Assembly: GCA_038093515.1 (NCBI GenBank) | Contig: JBBPSI010000028.1 | Span: 1 to 64,000, forward strand | Length of the DNA stretch: 64,000 bases | Source of the DNA: Butyriboletus loyo | Lineage: Eukaryota > Basidiomycota > Agaricomycetes > Boletales > Boletaceae | Direction: 5' to 3' | In this document: positions 12,768-23,500 of the stretch, in pieces | Numbering within the stretch: position 1 is the stretch's first letter | Layout of the letters: the number at the start of each line of letters is the position of its first letter | Translations under genes and position numbers: made by a program | Notes under the pieces: generated by a model | Databases searched by the model: none | What the model was told of the DNA's origin: nothing | The model's input: only the letters and a program-made list of their open reading frames with translations

Positions 12768-13734
12768 GCGTGAATATTATTATGCAGCGACTGCCTAGAC
12801 TAGTCCTACATAATATGCTAAGGCGGTTATGAATCATAACCGGTCCGAGGAAAAATGCTCTTACACACATCCTGCAGGGAGCAGGGGGGTGTGGGGCTCT
12901 GTGAGCTGTCAGGTGGCCTTGGTGTCGTCAGAGGGCCTGGGCAGCGTGATACCCACTAAAACCTCAAAATTGGTCACCCAGTTGGGGGGAAGGTGTGATT
13001 GATTTGCTAGGAGTGGTTGCCAGGTGTGGTATACCTTTTGTTTAAGGTTGGGTCTATTTGGGGCTTTTGCGTGTCGCTGGTCTATGGATAGTCGTGTGTT
13101 GATGCAGTTAAGCCAGCAGGATTCGATGTTATGAGATGTGTGGGAGAGGTTGCAGATGACACGTTCACAGCACAGTGCCCATATTAAGTGTGCTGATTCG
13201 GATAAGAGGATATGTTGAAGGTGGGCTTGAGCCTGGTGGCGTAGGTTGGTGAGAGGGGAGGTGTTTTGTGGTTGTGGGTAGGCGATGGATCCACAGCCAA
13301 GGAGGAGACCTATGGACGGGGTTTTCATTCATCGAAGCTTTGAGGTCATATTCGTTGCACCAGATTCCAGATGGTTGTGGATTCGGGGCTCTGGCAGTGG
13401 ATTAGGATGTGATCGAGTGATTCAATCAGGGTGTTGCATAGGGAGCATTCGGCGCAGGGTTGGTAGTTAGGGATATGTGTCCAAAAGTCTCCTATTTGAA
13501 GGGAATTATTCATCGCCCTATATAGGAAGGATTGGATGGGCCTACGTATATCTGGGTGGCGGATGTTATTCCATATTGCAGCGTTGGTTTCAAGGTGGGA
13601 CGTATGTTCCTGGACAGTGAGGCGCGTTAGTTCGATGTTGTGGGCAACGGTGGTCTTTAGCAGGGTTTTTTGGGGCAGAGTTTCGGAATTGGTAAAGTCC
13701 GAGCAGGCACACTGAGGGCAACGAAGGATGCAAG

Positions 13735-14109
13735 GGTAAACCTATCAGTGGAAAGACTCACTGATAATACGAGAGTGAGAGTATCGCAAACAGAGTATAA
13801 GGAGCAAGGCTCAACTTAGAGATATCGCAGTAGTGATGATAGAACTGAAAGATCTAGAGAAAAGCGACAAGCCATAAGGGCTGTCTTATATACAGTACAT
13901 GAGTGTTTGTACTTATGTTCTGTATAGTACCTTTATAAGGTATAGTATGAAATACATGACGATATGATAGAGATAAGAGATAAGACTAAACATATCGTCC
14001 AATAGCATAATAAGAGCTATTTGTAATGTGATAAGCGTGACTAGGTCTAGACAATGATGTCATATAGACCAGTCTAGAAACATAGTGGCTATAAGTGAAA
14101 TATAGAAAT
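13735..14109 (-). repeat. LTR-like insertion in the RNase H element (left border unresolved)
   Basis: This AT-rich block interrupts the element's reading frame between the AIAY and ILRCPQC segments. On the minus strand it begins TGTTATATTTC and contains a TATATAAG box and an ATGACATCAT palindrome, as the element A LTRs do. The other end probably lies at ...TTACCCTTGCA. No target-site duplication could be matched, so one border is uncertain. Confidence 0.5.
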
Positions 14110-14249
14110 ATAACACTACCGTTTCAATACAGAGTGATGTGACAGTATGCAATTGCCTGTGTGATTGTACTTAGTTTCGCTCCTGAGAGGGTGAAACTGG
14201 GGGGGACTTCAGTATCTACATCGTCTGGGGCCTGTTTTAGCAGGCTTTC

Positions 14250-15498
14250 TGTTACGCTGGGTGCTAACAACTAGAACAGCGAGGCGGCACTCTGGAGTAG
14301 CCACAGGACTTGTGAAGTGTTTCTGAGCTGGGTCTCAGACTATGTCTTAGTGCGCACACTAAGAGTCTGGAAGGAAACTAATTGCTAGCAGGTATCTGCA
14401 TAGAACTAGATAGAGTACATGGGTGTAAAGACTGAGTCTTTATACTACTGGGGGTCTGTGCACAGACCATGTTCCCAATCGGGTTGCGAGAGCGAAACTA
14501 CAAATGAGGAAGGAGTACTCTAGAAGATTCTGGAGTATGAAAGAAAGTGCGTCCGTGTGTGGGAAGTGGTGACTAAGCTAGAATGGTTCATACCGTTCAA
14601 AAGGAACTAGCGAAAGGCTAGGTGAATGAAGTAGTCCAAGTGGTAGTGGATGTGTTACGCTGATAGTGCACAATAACTAGCAGCGAGCACTTGACTAGGG
14701 GCTCGAGCCTAATGAGGAAATGGCCGACTCGCGTAGACGACGCTATCGGGCTTCTGCAGAGCAAGTGTCGGCGAGATGTCGTAAGGTGGCGACCAGACGA
14801 GATCGAGCTGAAGCTTATCGGCTCTATCGGCAGATGGGGTATACTGCTAGATTACTATGCACTTGGTAGATGCGTAGAATTAGCTAAAGAACTCGTACTA
14901 GTCTAAGTGCGAGTATATATACTAATGTCTATCGTGCACAGACCGAGCTGTGCGTGGCAGCGAAGGGTAAAGGGCTATGAGTCTGTCCGAGTCATAGCGG
15001 CGAAAGAAGGAGCGGCAAAGTGCCGGTAACGAGGGAGCGAAGCTCCGAGGAAGATGGCGACATCGTCAGCAAATAAGAAGAGCTGAAGGCGAAGTGACGA
15101 TGTCCATGAGGCGAGCCCCACAGGGCGAAGGGTGCGCGAACGGCGGAGCCCTTGGATACGGGTCTCGACGCGAAGGTACTGACACGTCGTAATCTAATCA
15201 CGTGCTAGTCACGTGATGTAAGAAATGTCATTGGTCAAATAAAGGAGGACGCGACAGCTCAGCTGTGGGTCCGGCCCGACGGGGCGACGAGACAGGGGCT
15301 ATCTCAGTGTAGCGTCACTGAGACTTGCAGGAGCAACCGGGGAAGTGGATAACGTCCACTAGGCGACTAAGGAGCGGGCGATGGGCGGCATCGCAAGACG
15401 GCGGGGGTGGCGGGGACGCGTGAGCGTGGGAAAACGAGTGGCAGGGTACGCTTAGGGGTAAAACTGTAACAGGATGGAAGTATACCACTACCGTAACA
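14250..15498 (-). mobile_element. Outer solo LTR, itself interrupted by a second solo LTR
   Basis: The outer copy begins TGTTACGCTGGGTG at 14250 and ends CCGTAACA at 15498. It is flanked on both sides by the 5-bp direct repeat CTTTC (14245-14249 and 15499-15503), the hallmark of an LTR-element insertion. Without the inner copy it would be about 425 bp. It splits the RNase H reading frame of the host element. It carries a TTTATA box (minus strand TATAAA) and a GCACAGACC motif near 14456, shared with other LTRs here. No internal region remains, so it is a solo LTR left by LTR-LTR recombination. Confidence 0.85.
14653..15471 (-). mobile_element. Inner solo LTR (819 bp) nested in the outer solo LTR
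   Basis: It begins TGTTACGCTGATAG at 14653 and ends AAACTGTAACA at 15471, flanked by the perfect 5-bp duplication GGATG (14648-14652 and 15472-15476). It sits 22 bp from the right end of the outer LTR. The palindromic motif at 14934-14956 lies 14 nt from a TATATATA box, both reading in the minus direction. It belongs to the same family as the plus-oriented copy at 16428-17249. Confidence 0.9.
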
Positions 15499-16427
15499 CT
15501 TTCAGAGGTGAGGTGATCAGCTTCCTCGTTTCCTTTATTTCCTGAGTGGCCTTTTACCCATTTAAAGTATGTGGGGGCTGCTCTTCGACGGAGGTGGTAG
15601 GCAGCGGCTTGGAACCAGTTTTTGTTGGCATGGGAGATCCATCCTTGATCTTCCCATTTCTTTAGGTTCTTTGTTAGGCCTTCTAAGGTGTAGTGTGAGT
15701 CAGTTATGCATATTAGGGGTGTTAGTGGGTCTGCTAATTGTAGGGCAGCGAGGATGGCCACTATCTCACCCGTTTGGTTTGATTGTTGTGTTCTGGGGAC
15801 TCGAATTGCGTGGTTCAGGGGGTGTTGGTCACCAAACCAGACTCCTCCTCCACAGATTGCGTTATGTTTGCCATTATTGATGCATGATCCATCGGTGTAG
15901 ATGGTGGTAGGGGCAGTTGGGAGACCGCCTATTCAGGGTTGTTGAAGGTGGTAGGTGGGTTCCTCGGCGATTTCCATGGGGTTCGCAAAGATTCTAAAGC
16001 ATTCACTGAGGTGGTGTTTAGATGTGACCGATGGGTTAAATATTATCTCCTCACCTTTGTCGATGGCGGCTTTCGTGTTCTTTTCTAGTCTTCGGTGGGT
16101 GAGTGTGAGGTGGTCTTTGATGGGTTTCGTGAATGGGTCAAATTTGGGGAGCAGGCTGCCAGTGATTTCTCATGCTTGGGCAGTGCAAATGTGGGTTTTT
16201 TTGCAGCCTCTTCTTCTGTCTCTACAACAGTGCTTACAAGAGCAGTCAGGGTATGGGCAGTGGTTTGAGTTATGGTCAGTTAGATGTTTTGCTGATTTCA
16301 ACATATCATGTGTGGTGCGTACCTCATGGTTTTCTTTTAGGCAGTCAGCCTTTTTGCTTGCCTATAGTTTTGGCGGCACTCCGATATGGTACCAGGCAGG
16401 GAGTTGTTTTTTTAGTTGACGTGAGAG

Positions 16428-17249
16428 TGTTACAGTTTTACCCCTAAGCATACCCCGCCACTCGTTTTCCCATGCTCACGCGTTCCCGCTGCCCCCGCCA
16501 CCTTGCGAGGCTGCCCCTTGCCCGCTCCCCCAGTCACCCAAGTGGACGTTATCCACTTCCCAGTCCTTCCGCGAGTCTCAGTGTCACTACACCGAGATAG
16601 CCCCTGTCTCGTCGCCCCGTCGGGCCGGACCCACAGCTGAGCTGTCGCGTCCTCTTGTTCTTTAACCAATGACATTTGTTACATCACGTGACTAGCACGT
16701 GATTAGATTACGACGCGTCTTTACCTTCGCGTCGAGACCCATATCCAAGGGCTCCGCTGTTTGCATCCCCTTTGCCCTGTGGGCCACACCTCGTGGACAT
16801 CGTCACTTCACATTCTGCTCTTCTCATTCGCTGATGATGTCGCCACTTTACTCGGAGCTTCGCTCCCTCGTTACCGGCACTTTGCCGCTTCCCACTTTGC
16901 CGTTATGACTCGCATCGACTCATAACCCTTTGCCCTCGCTGCCACGCACAGCTCGGTCTGTGCACACTATCTATTTAGTATATATACCAGTGTACTTAGC
17001 ATAGTATGGCTTCCCTAGCTAATTCTATGCATCTACCAAGTGCATAGTAATCTAGCAGTATACCCCATCTGCCGATTGAGCCGATAAGTCTCTACTCAAT
17101 CTCGACTGGTCGCCACCACTCGACATCTCGAAGACACTTGCTCAGCAGAAGCCCGATAGCGTCGTCTATGTGAGTCGGCCAGTTTCCTCATTAGGCTCAA
17201 GCCCCTATAAGTGCTCGCTTGCTAGTTATTGTGCACTACCAGCGTAACA
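16428..17249 (+). mobile_element. Solo LTR (822 bp), inverted relative of the 14653-15471 copy
   Basis: It begins TGTTACAGTTTTACCCC at 16428 and ends CAGCGTAACA at 17249. The flanking 5-bp duplication is GAGAG (16423-16427 and 17250-17254). Its sequence is the reverse complement of the inner solo LTR with many small differences, by eye roughly 10 percent. It interrupts the RNase H element between LYLTPIKL and RQLKKQLPAWYH. With the inner copy it forms an inverted pair around the RNase H core. Confidence 0.9.
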
Positions 17250-17329
17250 GAGAGCTTGATTGGAGTAAGGTAGAGGTTTATTTTTTTTGCCATCGTGAAG
17301 AGTTTGACTGTCCTTGTTGGGAATTGTTT

Positions 17330-19190
17330 TCAATTGGGGTTGCAGGATTGGGTTGAGATTCGTGCTGAGGTGAGGAAGATGTTGATGTCTTGGGTACATT
17401 GTAGAAGCTTCTCCACCTGGGTGTAATTACATCTTGAAATGCCCACCACTACATGTACCTTGTCCTGCATGTACCATGCAATGCACGCGTGATCCTCCAC
17501 TACCTCCGCCACCCTATGGATGATCAACCTGCCTGAAAATGCAACCACAGTCCCAGGTGGATACCATAATCTCAGCTTCTGCCTTGGAAAGGTGAGGTCA
17601 AGGCCACTGTAATTCCCAACTGTGAGAAGTTGATCAAACCATTGCAGAAGTCCATTTTTGTCCAGATGGCAGGGGCTGGACCTGTTAACCATGGCGGAAA
17701 GGCTATTGAATACAGATGGCCAGAGTTCCAGCACCCCCTGCATGTCGTTGAGGTCCTCCGCCAATGAGATGCCCCAGAGTCGGATCATTGCCTCCCATGC
17801 TAAGTCATACATCTTGGGATGCATGATGCTCATGGCGGCGGACATTACTGCCTGCGTGTCCATCCATCATGTTTGCAAGCCATATCCTCCCCTCATTGTT
17901 ATTCCGCCCACCCTTCAGAGTGGCAGAAACCTCCAGTTCACCAGTGGAATGCTGTGAGCAGTGGTGAAGCTATGTGTGCCCAATAAGTAAATCCAACTTA
18001 CATCATGCCCTTGCTGATACCATGTAGGGGACATGTTAAGGCACCCCGCCAGCTCCGCATCCTGGTGGAAATAGCTCTCCTTGTTATGACAATGAAGTTA
18101 TCAGGCACACGGGGTTCCGCAACTGTTGCAGTACTACACAGGTACTGGCAATGGTAATGAGGAATAGCTCAGGACCTTAATCTCTCAACTGTTGCCAGCG
18201 AATAGACAAGTGGTTAAAGCTAGGGAATCCTAGCCGCAACCACAAGCCCTTTTATATTACAAGGGAATGTGCACAGACCAAGCAGTGCGTGAGACTAGTT
18301 ACTATACAAGTATATATGAAGTGAGTCACGGGTCGACGATGATGAGAAAATAGAAGTCGATGGTGATAAAAAAGAAGAGAAGCAAACAGAGATTAAATAC
18401 ATGAGGCGTGATGTCATAGAGTCTGGGCCAGTCTGGACCATGACATCATATGCTTAGTCAGCTTGTGGTCACATGTATAATCCCACGATCACGTGCACTA
18501 AGTCATGTGACCTTTGAAAGAGAAATATGACGAAGTCCAAACGCAAAAGATAGTTATAAGGGATACAATTATAACACTCCTGTGTTCTCCAATTTTTACC
18601 CACTTTTGATGTGCTGATACTCCAGGTGTTGTGGAGGTGCTGAAATGAGCTCCATACCATCTCCTATGGCTGCTATTCAAATGGTGGTGGAACTGGCAGG
18701 CCATGCATATGCACCTGGTTTGCCCTGCTCAATGCCTTTGGGAGATACCATGCAATGATATACCCCCTTTCATTGACTATCATAGCTGGTGCTGTCAATG
18801 ACCGCCAAGACCTTCCATCCAGGTCCGATGTGAGATTCTGCTTTGATTCATATCTCAACACTACATCCACTTCCCACAGCGGATCAAATTCTGCCAGTGT
18901 GACTACCCGATAGATCAGCTGGTACCAGCTCCGATGTATGATAATCTTACCTGGATGCTTGTATGCCTCCACTAAAGCATGCACCATCAAATCCACCTTG
19001 CAGACTGTTTCCACAGAAATGTTGATGTTCAGAAGAATCTCCATTGGAACAGTGGTAGGTTGAATTTCGGCAGAGAATTGACCTTGCATATAAATCAAAA
19101 TGTGATCCATGAGCTTGAGCGGGGACCCGGCTGGAGCCTCAGTGAAGGGTTGGGTGGAGGACATCGTGAGAATTATATGAAACGACACTG
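17330..19190 (-). pseudogene. TET/JBP-like 2-oxoglutarate/Fe(II) oxygenase remnant, split by an LTR
   Basis: Minus-strand frames on both sides of an LTR look like parts of one gene. The upstream part (19188 to about 18600) contains TAPAMIVNERGYIIAWYLP. The downstream part (17863-17330) reads WPSVFNSLSAMVNRSSPCHLD as a pattern, keeping an H-x-D iron motif (CHLDKNG). It continues with LRLWYPPGTVVAFSGRLII, H and DHACIAWYMQDKVH. These match my memory of the fungal TET/JBP family (Asn-Arg then HxD, PPGTVV.xSG, then H), which in agarics is greatly expanded and linked to KDZ DNA transposons. The usual basic residue before CxAxxM is changed to His. Stop codons near 17870 and the LTR insertion mark it as dead. 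The family call is from motif memory only. Confidence 0.55.
18124..18576 (-). repeat. LTR of the element A family plus a scrap of internal leader
   Basis: It begins TGTTGCAGTACTACACAGG and ends ACAATTATAACA, as the two element A LTRs do, with the shared palindrome at 18269-18291 and a TATAAAAG box (minus strand) at 18249-18256. To its left (about 18060-18123) the sequence still resembles the element A leader next to the 5' LTR (AATAGCT...TGTTA...AGTTATCA). It is therefore a 5' LTR with a leader fragment rather than a clean solo LTR. No target-site duplication was found. It splits the TET/JBP-like remnant. Confidence 0.75.
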
Positions 19191-19349
19191 GGAAGTAAAT
19201 GCCATCCTCTGCCTGATTATAGAGCCATTCATCTCCAAGACAACCAGGGTTTCAAGTCAAAGCAACCTAATGTGGCATGACTCCTATATATTCAAAATGC
19301 ACCTGCTGCCCTGCATGTCCACAACCTGGCCAAGGAGTGCGATTAAATA

Positions 19350-20096
19350 CATTTAGGTGGTAGCTCTTGGATAGAAGTCACCAGGCCTGCTCGAGCCTGT
19401 AGCGGGACAGCCTGCACATATGGAATGCCCCCCATTGACCCTGAAGGGACCTGCCCATTGCTGCAGCGGAATGCCCAATATTAGCTATCTGCTTGCCATA
19501 TCCTTCATTTAATGCTCAGGCCACCCCTTCGGCGCTGCAAATCGCATTGCGGGCCTGCCAGTATATGCCATGCCGCCCTACCTGCCACCCCTCAGGCCCA
19601 CCCGCCACACTCCTGCCAAGAGTATACCTCTCTGCATGCCCCCTGCGGGCCCTCTCATTTGCAGTGCATTACCTCTATCTATACCTGGCAGGCCTGCTCA
19701 TATGTACTGCAAATATGCCTGCAGGCCCTGTCTTCCAAAGCATATTTCCCCTATATACACCCCGCAGGCCCGCCCATATGTACCCCACATACACCTGCAG
19801 GCCCTCTCATCCACCCCGCAGTCTGTCTATGCCACCTGGTGGGCCCGCCAATATATACCTCACATACACCTGCTGCCCCTCTCATTCAAAGCACATTTCC
19901 CCTATATACACCTGGCAGGCCCACCCATATATACCTGGCAGGCCCAACCATATATACTATAAATATGTCTGCAGGCCCTCTCGTCTACAGCATGTTTCCT
20001 CTATATACACCTGCAGGCCCCCTCGTCAAAAGCACATTTCCCCTATATACACCTGGTGGGCCCGCCCATATATACTATATGCACACATGCAGGCCC
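19350..20096. repeat. Degenerate tandem repeat built on CTATATACACCTGCAGGCCC
   Basis: Variants of CCCCTATATACACC(TG)GCAGGCCC and CATATATAC follow each other at irregular spacing. Units run from about 40 to over 100 bp, and phrases such as AAAGCACATTTCCCCTATATA recur. All three plus-strand frames stay open for hundreds of bases here because the repeat lacks stop codons. The Pro/Tyr/Thr-rich predicted peptides are therefore artefacts. The block ends abruptly at the sequence next to the element A LTR (20097). Confidence 0.6.
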
Positions 20097-20118
20097 AAGT
20101 CACACGAAGTTCCACTAC

Positions 20119-20529
20119 TGTTGCAGTACTACACAGGTACTGGCGAGGTATAATGAGGATAGCTCAAATCTTAATCTCTCAACTGTTGCCAGCGAATAAG
20201 ACAAGTGGTTAAAGCTAGGGAATCCTAGCCTAACCACGAGCCCCTTTTTATATTGTACAGAGATGCGCACAGACCATGCTGTGCGTGTGAGGAATTACTA
20301 TACATGGCTAGACTAAGAAGAGAAGTAAACGGAGATTAAATACATGTGTCGTGACGTCATAGAGTCTAGGCCTGGTCTAGGCCATGACATCATATGCTTA
20401 GTCAGCAAGAGATCACATGTAAGTTCCCACGATCACGTGTGCTATGTCACGTGACCTTTGAAAGTGAAAACGACTAAGTCCGAATGGAAAATGTACGAAG
20501 TATACGAATAAGATGTTATGATTATAACA
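20119..20529 (-). repeat. Element A left (3') LTR
   Basis: This copy is 411 bp with ends TGTTGCAG and ATTATAACA. The pol stop and a polypurine tract adjoin its inner end. It contains the palindrome at 20265-20287, a TATA-like run (20244-20252), a TGACGTCA site and a CACGTGACC-type E-box. The 22 bp left of it (20097-20118, AGTCACACGAAGTTCCACTAC) are identical to those beside the 5' LTR. That is unexpected for a simple 3' LTR. Confidence 0.85.
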
Positions 20530-20541
20530 CTTCCCCCCCCT
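20530..20541 (-). other. Polypurine tract of element A
   Basis: On the minus strand AGGGGGGGGAAG directly precedes the TGTTATAATC start of the 3' LTR. It is the expected plus-strand DNA primer site. The pol stop codon TAG (20540-20542) overlaps it. Confidence 0.8.
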
Positions 20542-23500
20542 AGGACTCGTATTCCAGACGAGTTCCTGAATAAGAGGTTCCGTATTCCAGACCAAATTCC
20601 TTAAATAAGGAAGAGAATTCCAATAGAGATAGGCCTCGAAGAGGACGAGGGGCGGATGGGTGGGCCTGGTGGTAATCACGAATGACGTCTTGTGAATTAC
20701 CCAAGTTTGATACGGGCTCCCATGTACGGTCCGTTTCGTCGTATCCTCTCCAGTGCACTAGATACTCTAATTGCTTTCGTTTCATCCGGGAAGTGACAAT
20801 GTAATCCACTTCAAATTCCACGTATCCTTCGTCCGTGACGTTGACTGGGTCAGGACGTAAAACCGGTTGCCCTGGAAGGGTTTCCCGATAAGGTTTAACA
20901 CGTGAAATGTTAACTACCGGATGTATATGCATGCTGCTCGGCAGCTGCAATTCCACTGCATTGGGTTTGAGTGATTTGATCTTGTATGGACCAATCCAAC
21001 GCTGTGTGAGTTTCCGTGCGGTATACGGTAACTTCAAGTTTTCCGTAGACAACCACACTCTATCTCCAATTTTGTAATCGGGCGCATCCGATCGTCTATT
21101 ATCGGCCTGCGATACCATGCGCTTTCTAGCTTCTTCTAACGCTTCTTTTACTTCAGCATGTGATTTCCCAGCGGCACGTGTGAAATCTCCGGCGAGCATG
21201 TTGGAAGACTTTTCGAAACCGACCCGCGGATAATAGTTACGAGTAATAGAAAATGGAATGGTACCGGTGGCAGTAGTGAGAGAATTGTTATGGTTAAACT
21301 GGGCGATTTTGATCCAATCAGCCCACGTTTCCTGTTTCTTCGCCACGTAGGTACGTAAATATTGTTCCATTTCCCTATTTATCCGTTCGGTTTGACCATC
21401 GGTTTGAGGATGATATGCCGTTGAGATTTTCTGGGAAATGCCTAGAAGCTTACAAAGCTCTGTGGTAAAGTCCGATACAAATTGTGGACCTCGGTCCGAA
21501 ACTATAGAAATAGGGAGTCCGTGAATACACCAAATATTGTCTCTAAATATAATTGCTAACTCCTTAGAAGAGGTAGTCGTTTTGCAAGGAACGTAAACGA
21601 CTTCTTTGGAGAAGCGATCCACTATTGTACAAATGGCATCAAAGCCGTTCGAAAGGGGAAGTCCGGTGACAAAATCTACAGATATATCTTCCCAAGGGTG
21701 ACTAGCTGAAGGGAGTGGTAATATTTTTCCTGCCGGTGCTTTTTGCTTACCCTTCGTGAGGGCGCACGCTTGGCAAGATTCTACATAACGTTTAACGTCC
21801 TTTGTGACTCCTGGCCACGTGAAGTGTCGTGTAAGAAGGTGAGCCGTACGGGCTTGACCCGAGTGTCCGGCTATAGGAGAATCGTGGCATATTTTAAGTA
21901 AATCTAACCTGAGTGCCTTAGGCACAAAGACTTTTTTCTTTTCGTTAATAAATACGGATTGTTCCGAATCGTAATAAAATCCTGGGCATTCTTTTGTTTT
22001 TTCTTTTTCGGATTCTTTTTGTAAGGTATCATAAAAGGAAGAAGAAAGGGAAACTTTATTAAGGAAAAGGTTCGGGGGAAGTACTGTAATATTGGTATTA
22101 TGGTCCGTAACGGCATCACCGTGGTCTGCTCGACGCGATAACGCATCTGCTCTGCCATTGGTTGAGCCTGGTTTGTAAACAAACAAATAATTAAATTCTT
22201 GAAGAAGTGCATGCCATCGAGCTTGTCTGCCTGACAGCGTTTGCGGCTTCTTCCAATATTCAAGGTTTTTGTGATCGGTCCAGATTTCAAATCCTTCACG
22301 ACCAATAAGATAATGGCGCCATTCTTCCAGCGCACGAATAACTGCTAATAGTTCTTTGTCGTAGATTGGGTAATTCCTTTCGGCAGCGTCGAAGGAATGT
22401 GACAAAAAGGCACAGGGTCGCCACAGGTTGTCTGATCCTTTTACGGAAAGAACTGCACCAACCGCTATGTCCGAGGCATCTGTTTCTACCCGCATCTCCT
22501 TGTCTCGATCTGGGTAGGCTAAAAGCGGAGCCGATGTGAACCTTTTCTTTAGCGTATCAAACGCTCTTTGTTCGTCTAAGCCCCATTTGAAAGGGGTATC
22601 CTTTTTTGTTAAGTTGTTGAGGGGTCGGGCAATTTCCGAGAATCCTTCAATGAATCTGCGATAGTAATTACATAACCCCAGAAACGCTTGAACCTGCTTC
22701 AGACGCGAGGGCATAGGCCAGTCTCGGATGGCATCTGTCTTCTTCGACTGCATTTCAACACCGTTTCGGGATACTACCATTCCTAAAAAGTCCACTTTAT
22801 CCGAAGAGAATACGCATTTCTCCGGTTTTACAAATAAATCGTTTTCGCGAAGGCGCTGGAGTACTTCTTTGACTTTTTCCTCGTGCTCGGCCCTCGATTT
22901 TCCTTTCGTAAATATCATAACGTCGTCGATATAGATAATGACGCAGGCATACATATCGTTGAAGATGTCGTTCATCATGTTCTGAAACGTGGGAGGGGAA
23001 TTGGTGAGCCCGAAGTACATGACCGTGGGTTCGTAGGCTCCAATAGGCGTGACAAACGCCGCTTTCCACTCATCACCTTCTTTGATACGAATATTATTAA
23101 ATCCCCATCGGAGATCCAGCGCTGTGAAGATGTCGGCTCCTTTCAACCGATCGATCAACTGCGGAATAAGGGGTAACGGGTAGCCGTTTTTAATGGTTCC
23201 GTCGTTTAGATAGCGATAGTCCATAACAAGCCGCTTATCTCCGGTCTTTTTCGGGATAAAGAATACAGGGGCCGTCTGAGGTGACTTGGACGGTCTTATG
23301 TAACCCTTCTTGAGTTCTTTTTCCACAAAACCTCGGATTTGCTCCTGTTCTTCTTCGGACATGGGGATAACGCGACCCTTTTTTGGTACAAAATCGGGTT
23401 TGAGATCTATTGCGTGATCCCAGGGTTTCCTTTCCGGCATTCTTGCTGCCTCGTCCTCGGAGAATACGTCTAAATAATCGTGGTAAACCTCAGGTACCTT

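Larger units (their letters stand above)
12870..17330 (-). mobile_element. Decayed non-LTR-type element with RNase H and zf-RVT domains, broken by LTR insertions
   Basis: Read on the minus strand, this is the 3' half of a retrotransposon of the kind that ends in an RNase H domain. Order: LYLTPIKL (about 17260), then RQLKKQLPAWYHIG (about 16400). A Cys-rich stretch, CSCKHCCRDRRRGCKKTH, follows near 16220. The RNase H core keeps its acidic residues: YTDGSCINNGK, TGEIVAILAALQ and ICITDSHYTLEGL, then WVKGHSGNKGNEEADHL (about 15900-15510). After the LTRs it resumes with LSGAKLSTITQAIAY (about 14160) and a zinc-binding segment, CAECSLCNTLIESLDHILIHC in pattern, near 13420. It ends with CERVI and INTRLSIDQ phrases near 13100. 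Stops and frameshifts abound. No reverse transcriptase core remains, so this is a 5'-truncated relic. Confidence 0.8.

Noticed and set aside
14653..17249. Long inverted repeat first read as the arms of one DNA transposon
   Set aside because: Each arm has its own TG...CA ends and its own 5-bp target duplication, so they are two solo LTRs.
19493..20212. Three overlapping Pro/Tyr/Thr-rich open frames that could be taken for a cell-wall protein
   Set aside because: They follow a degenerate tandem repeat that lacks stops in all frames; no start context or conserved domain.
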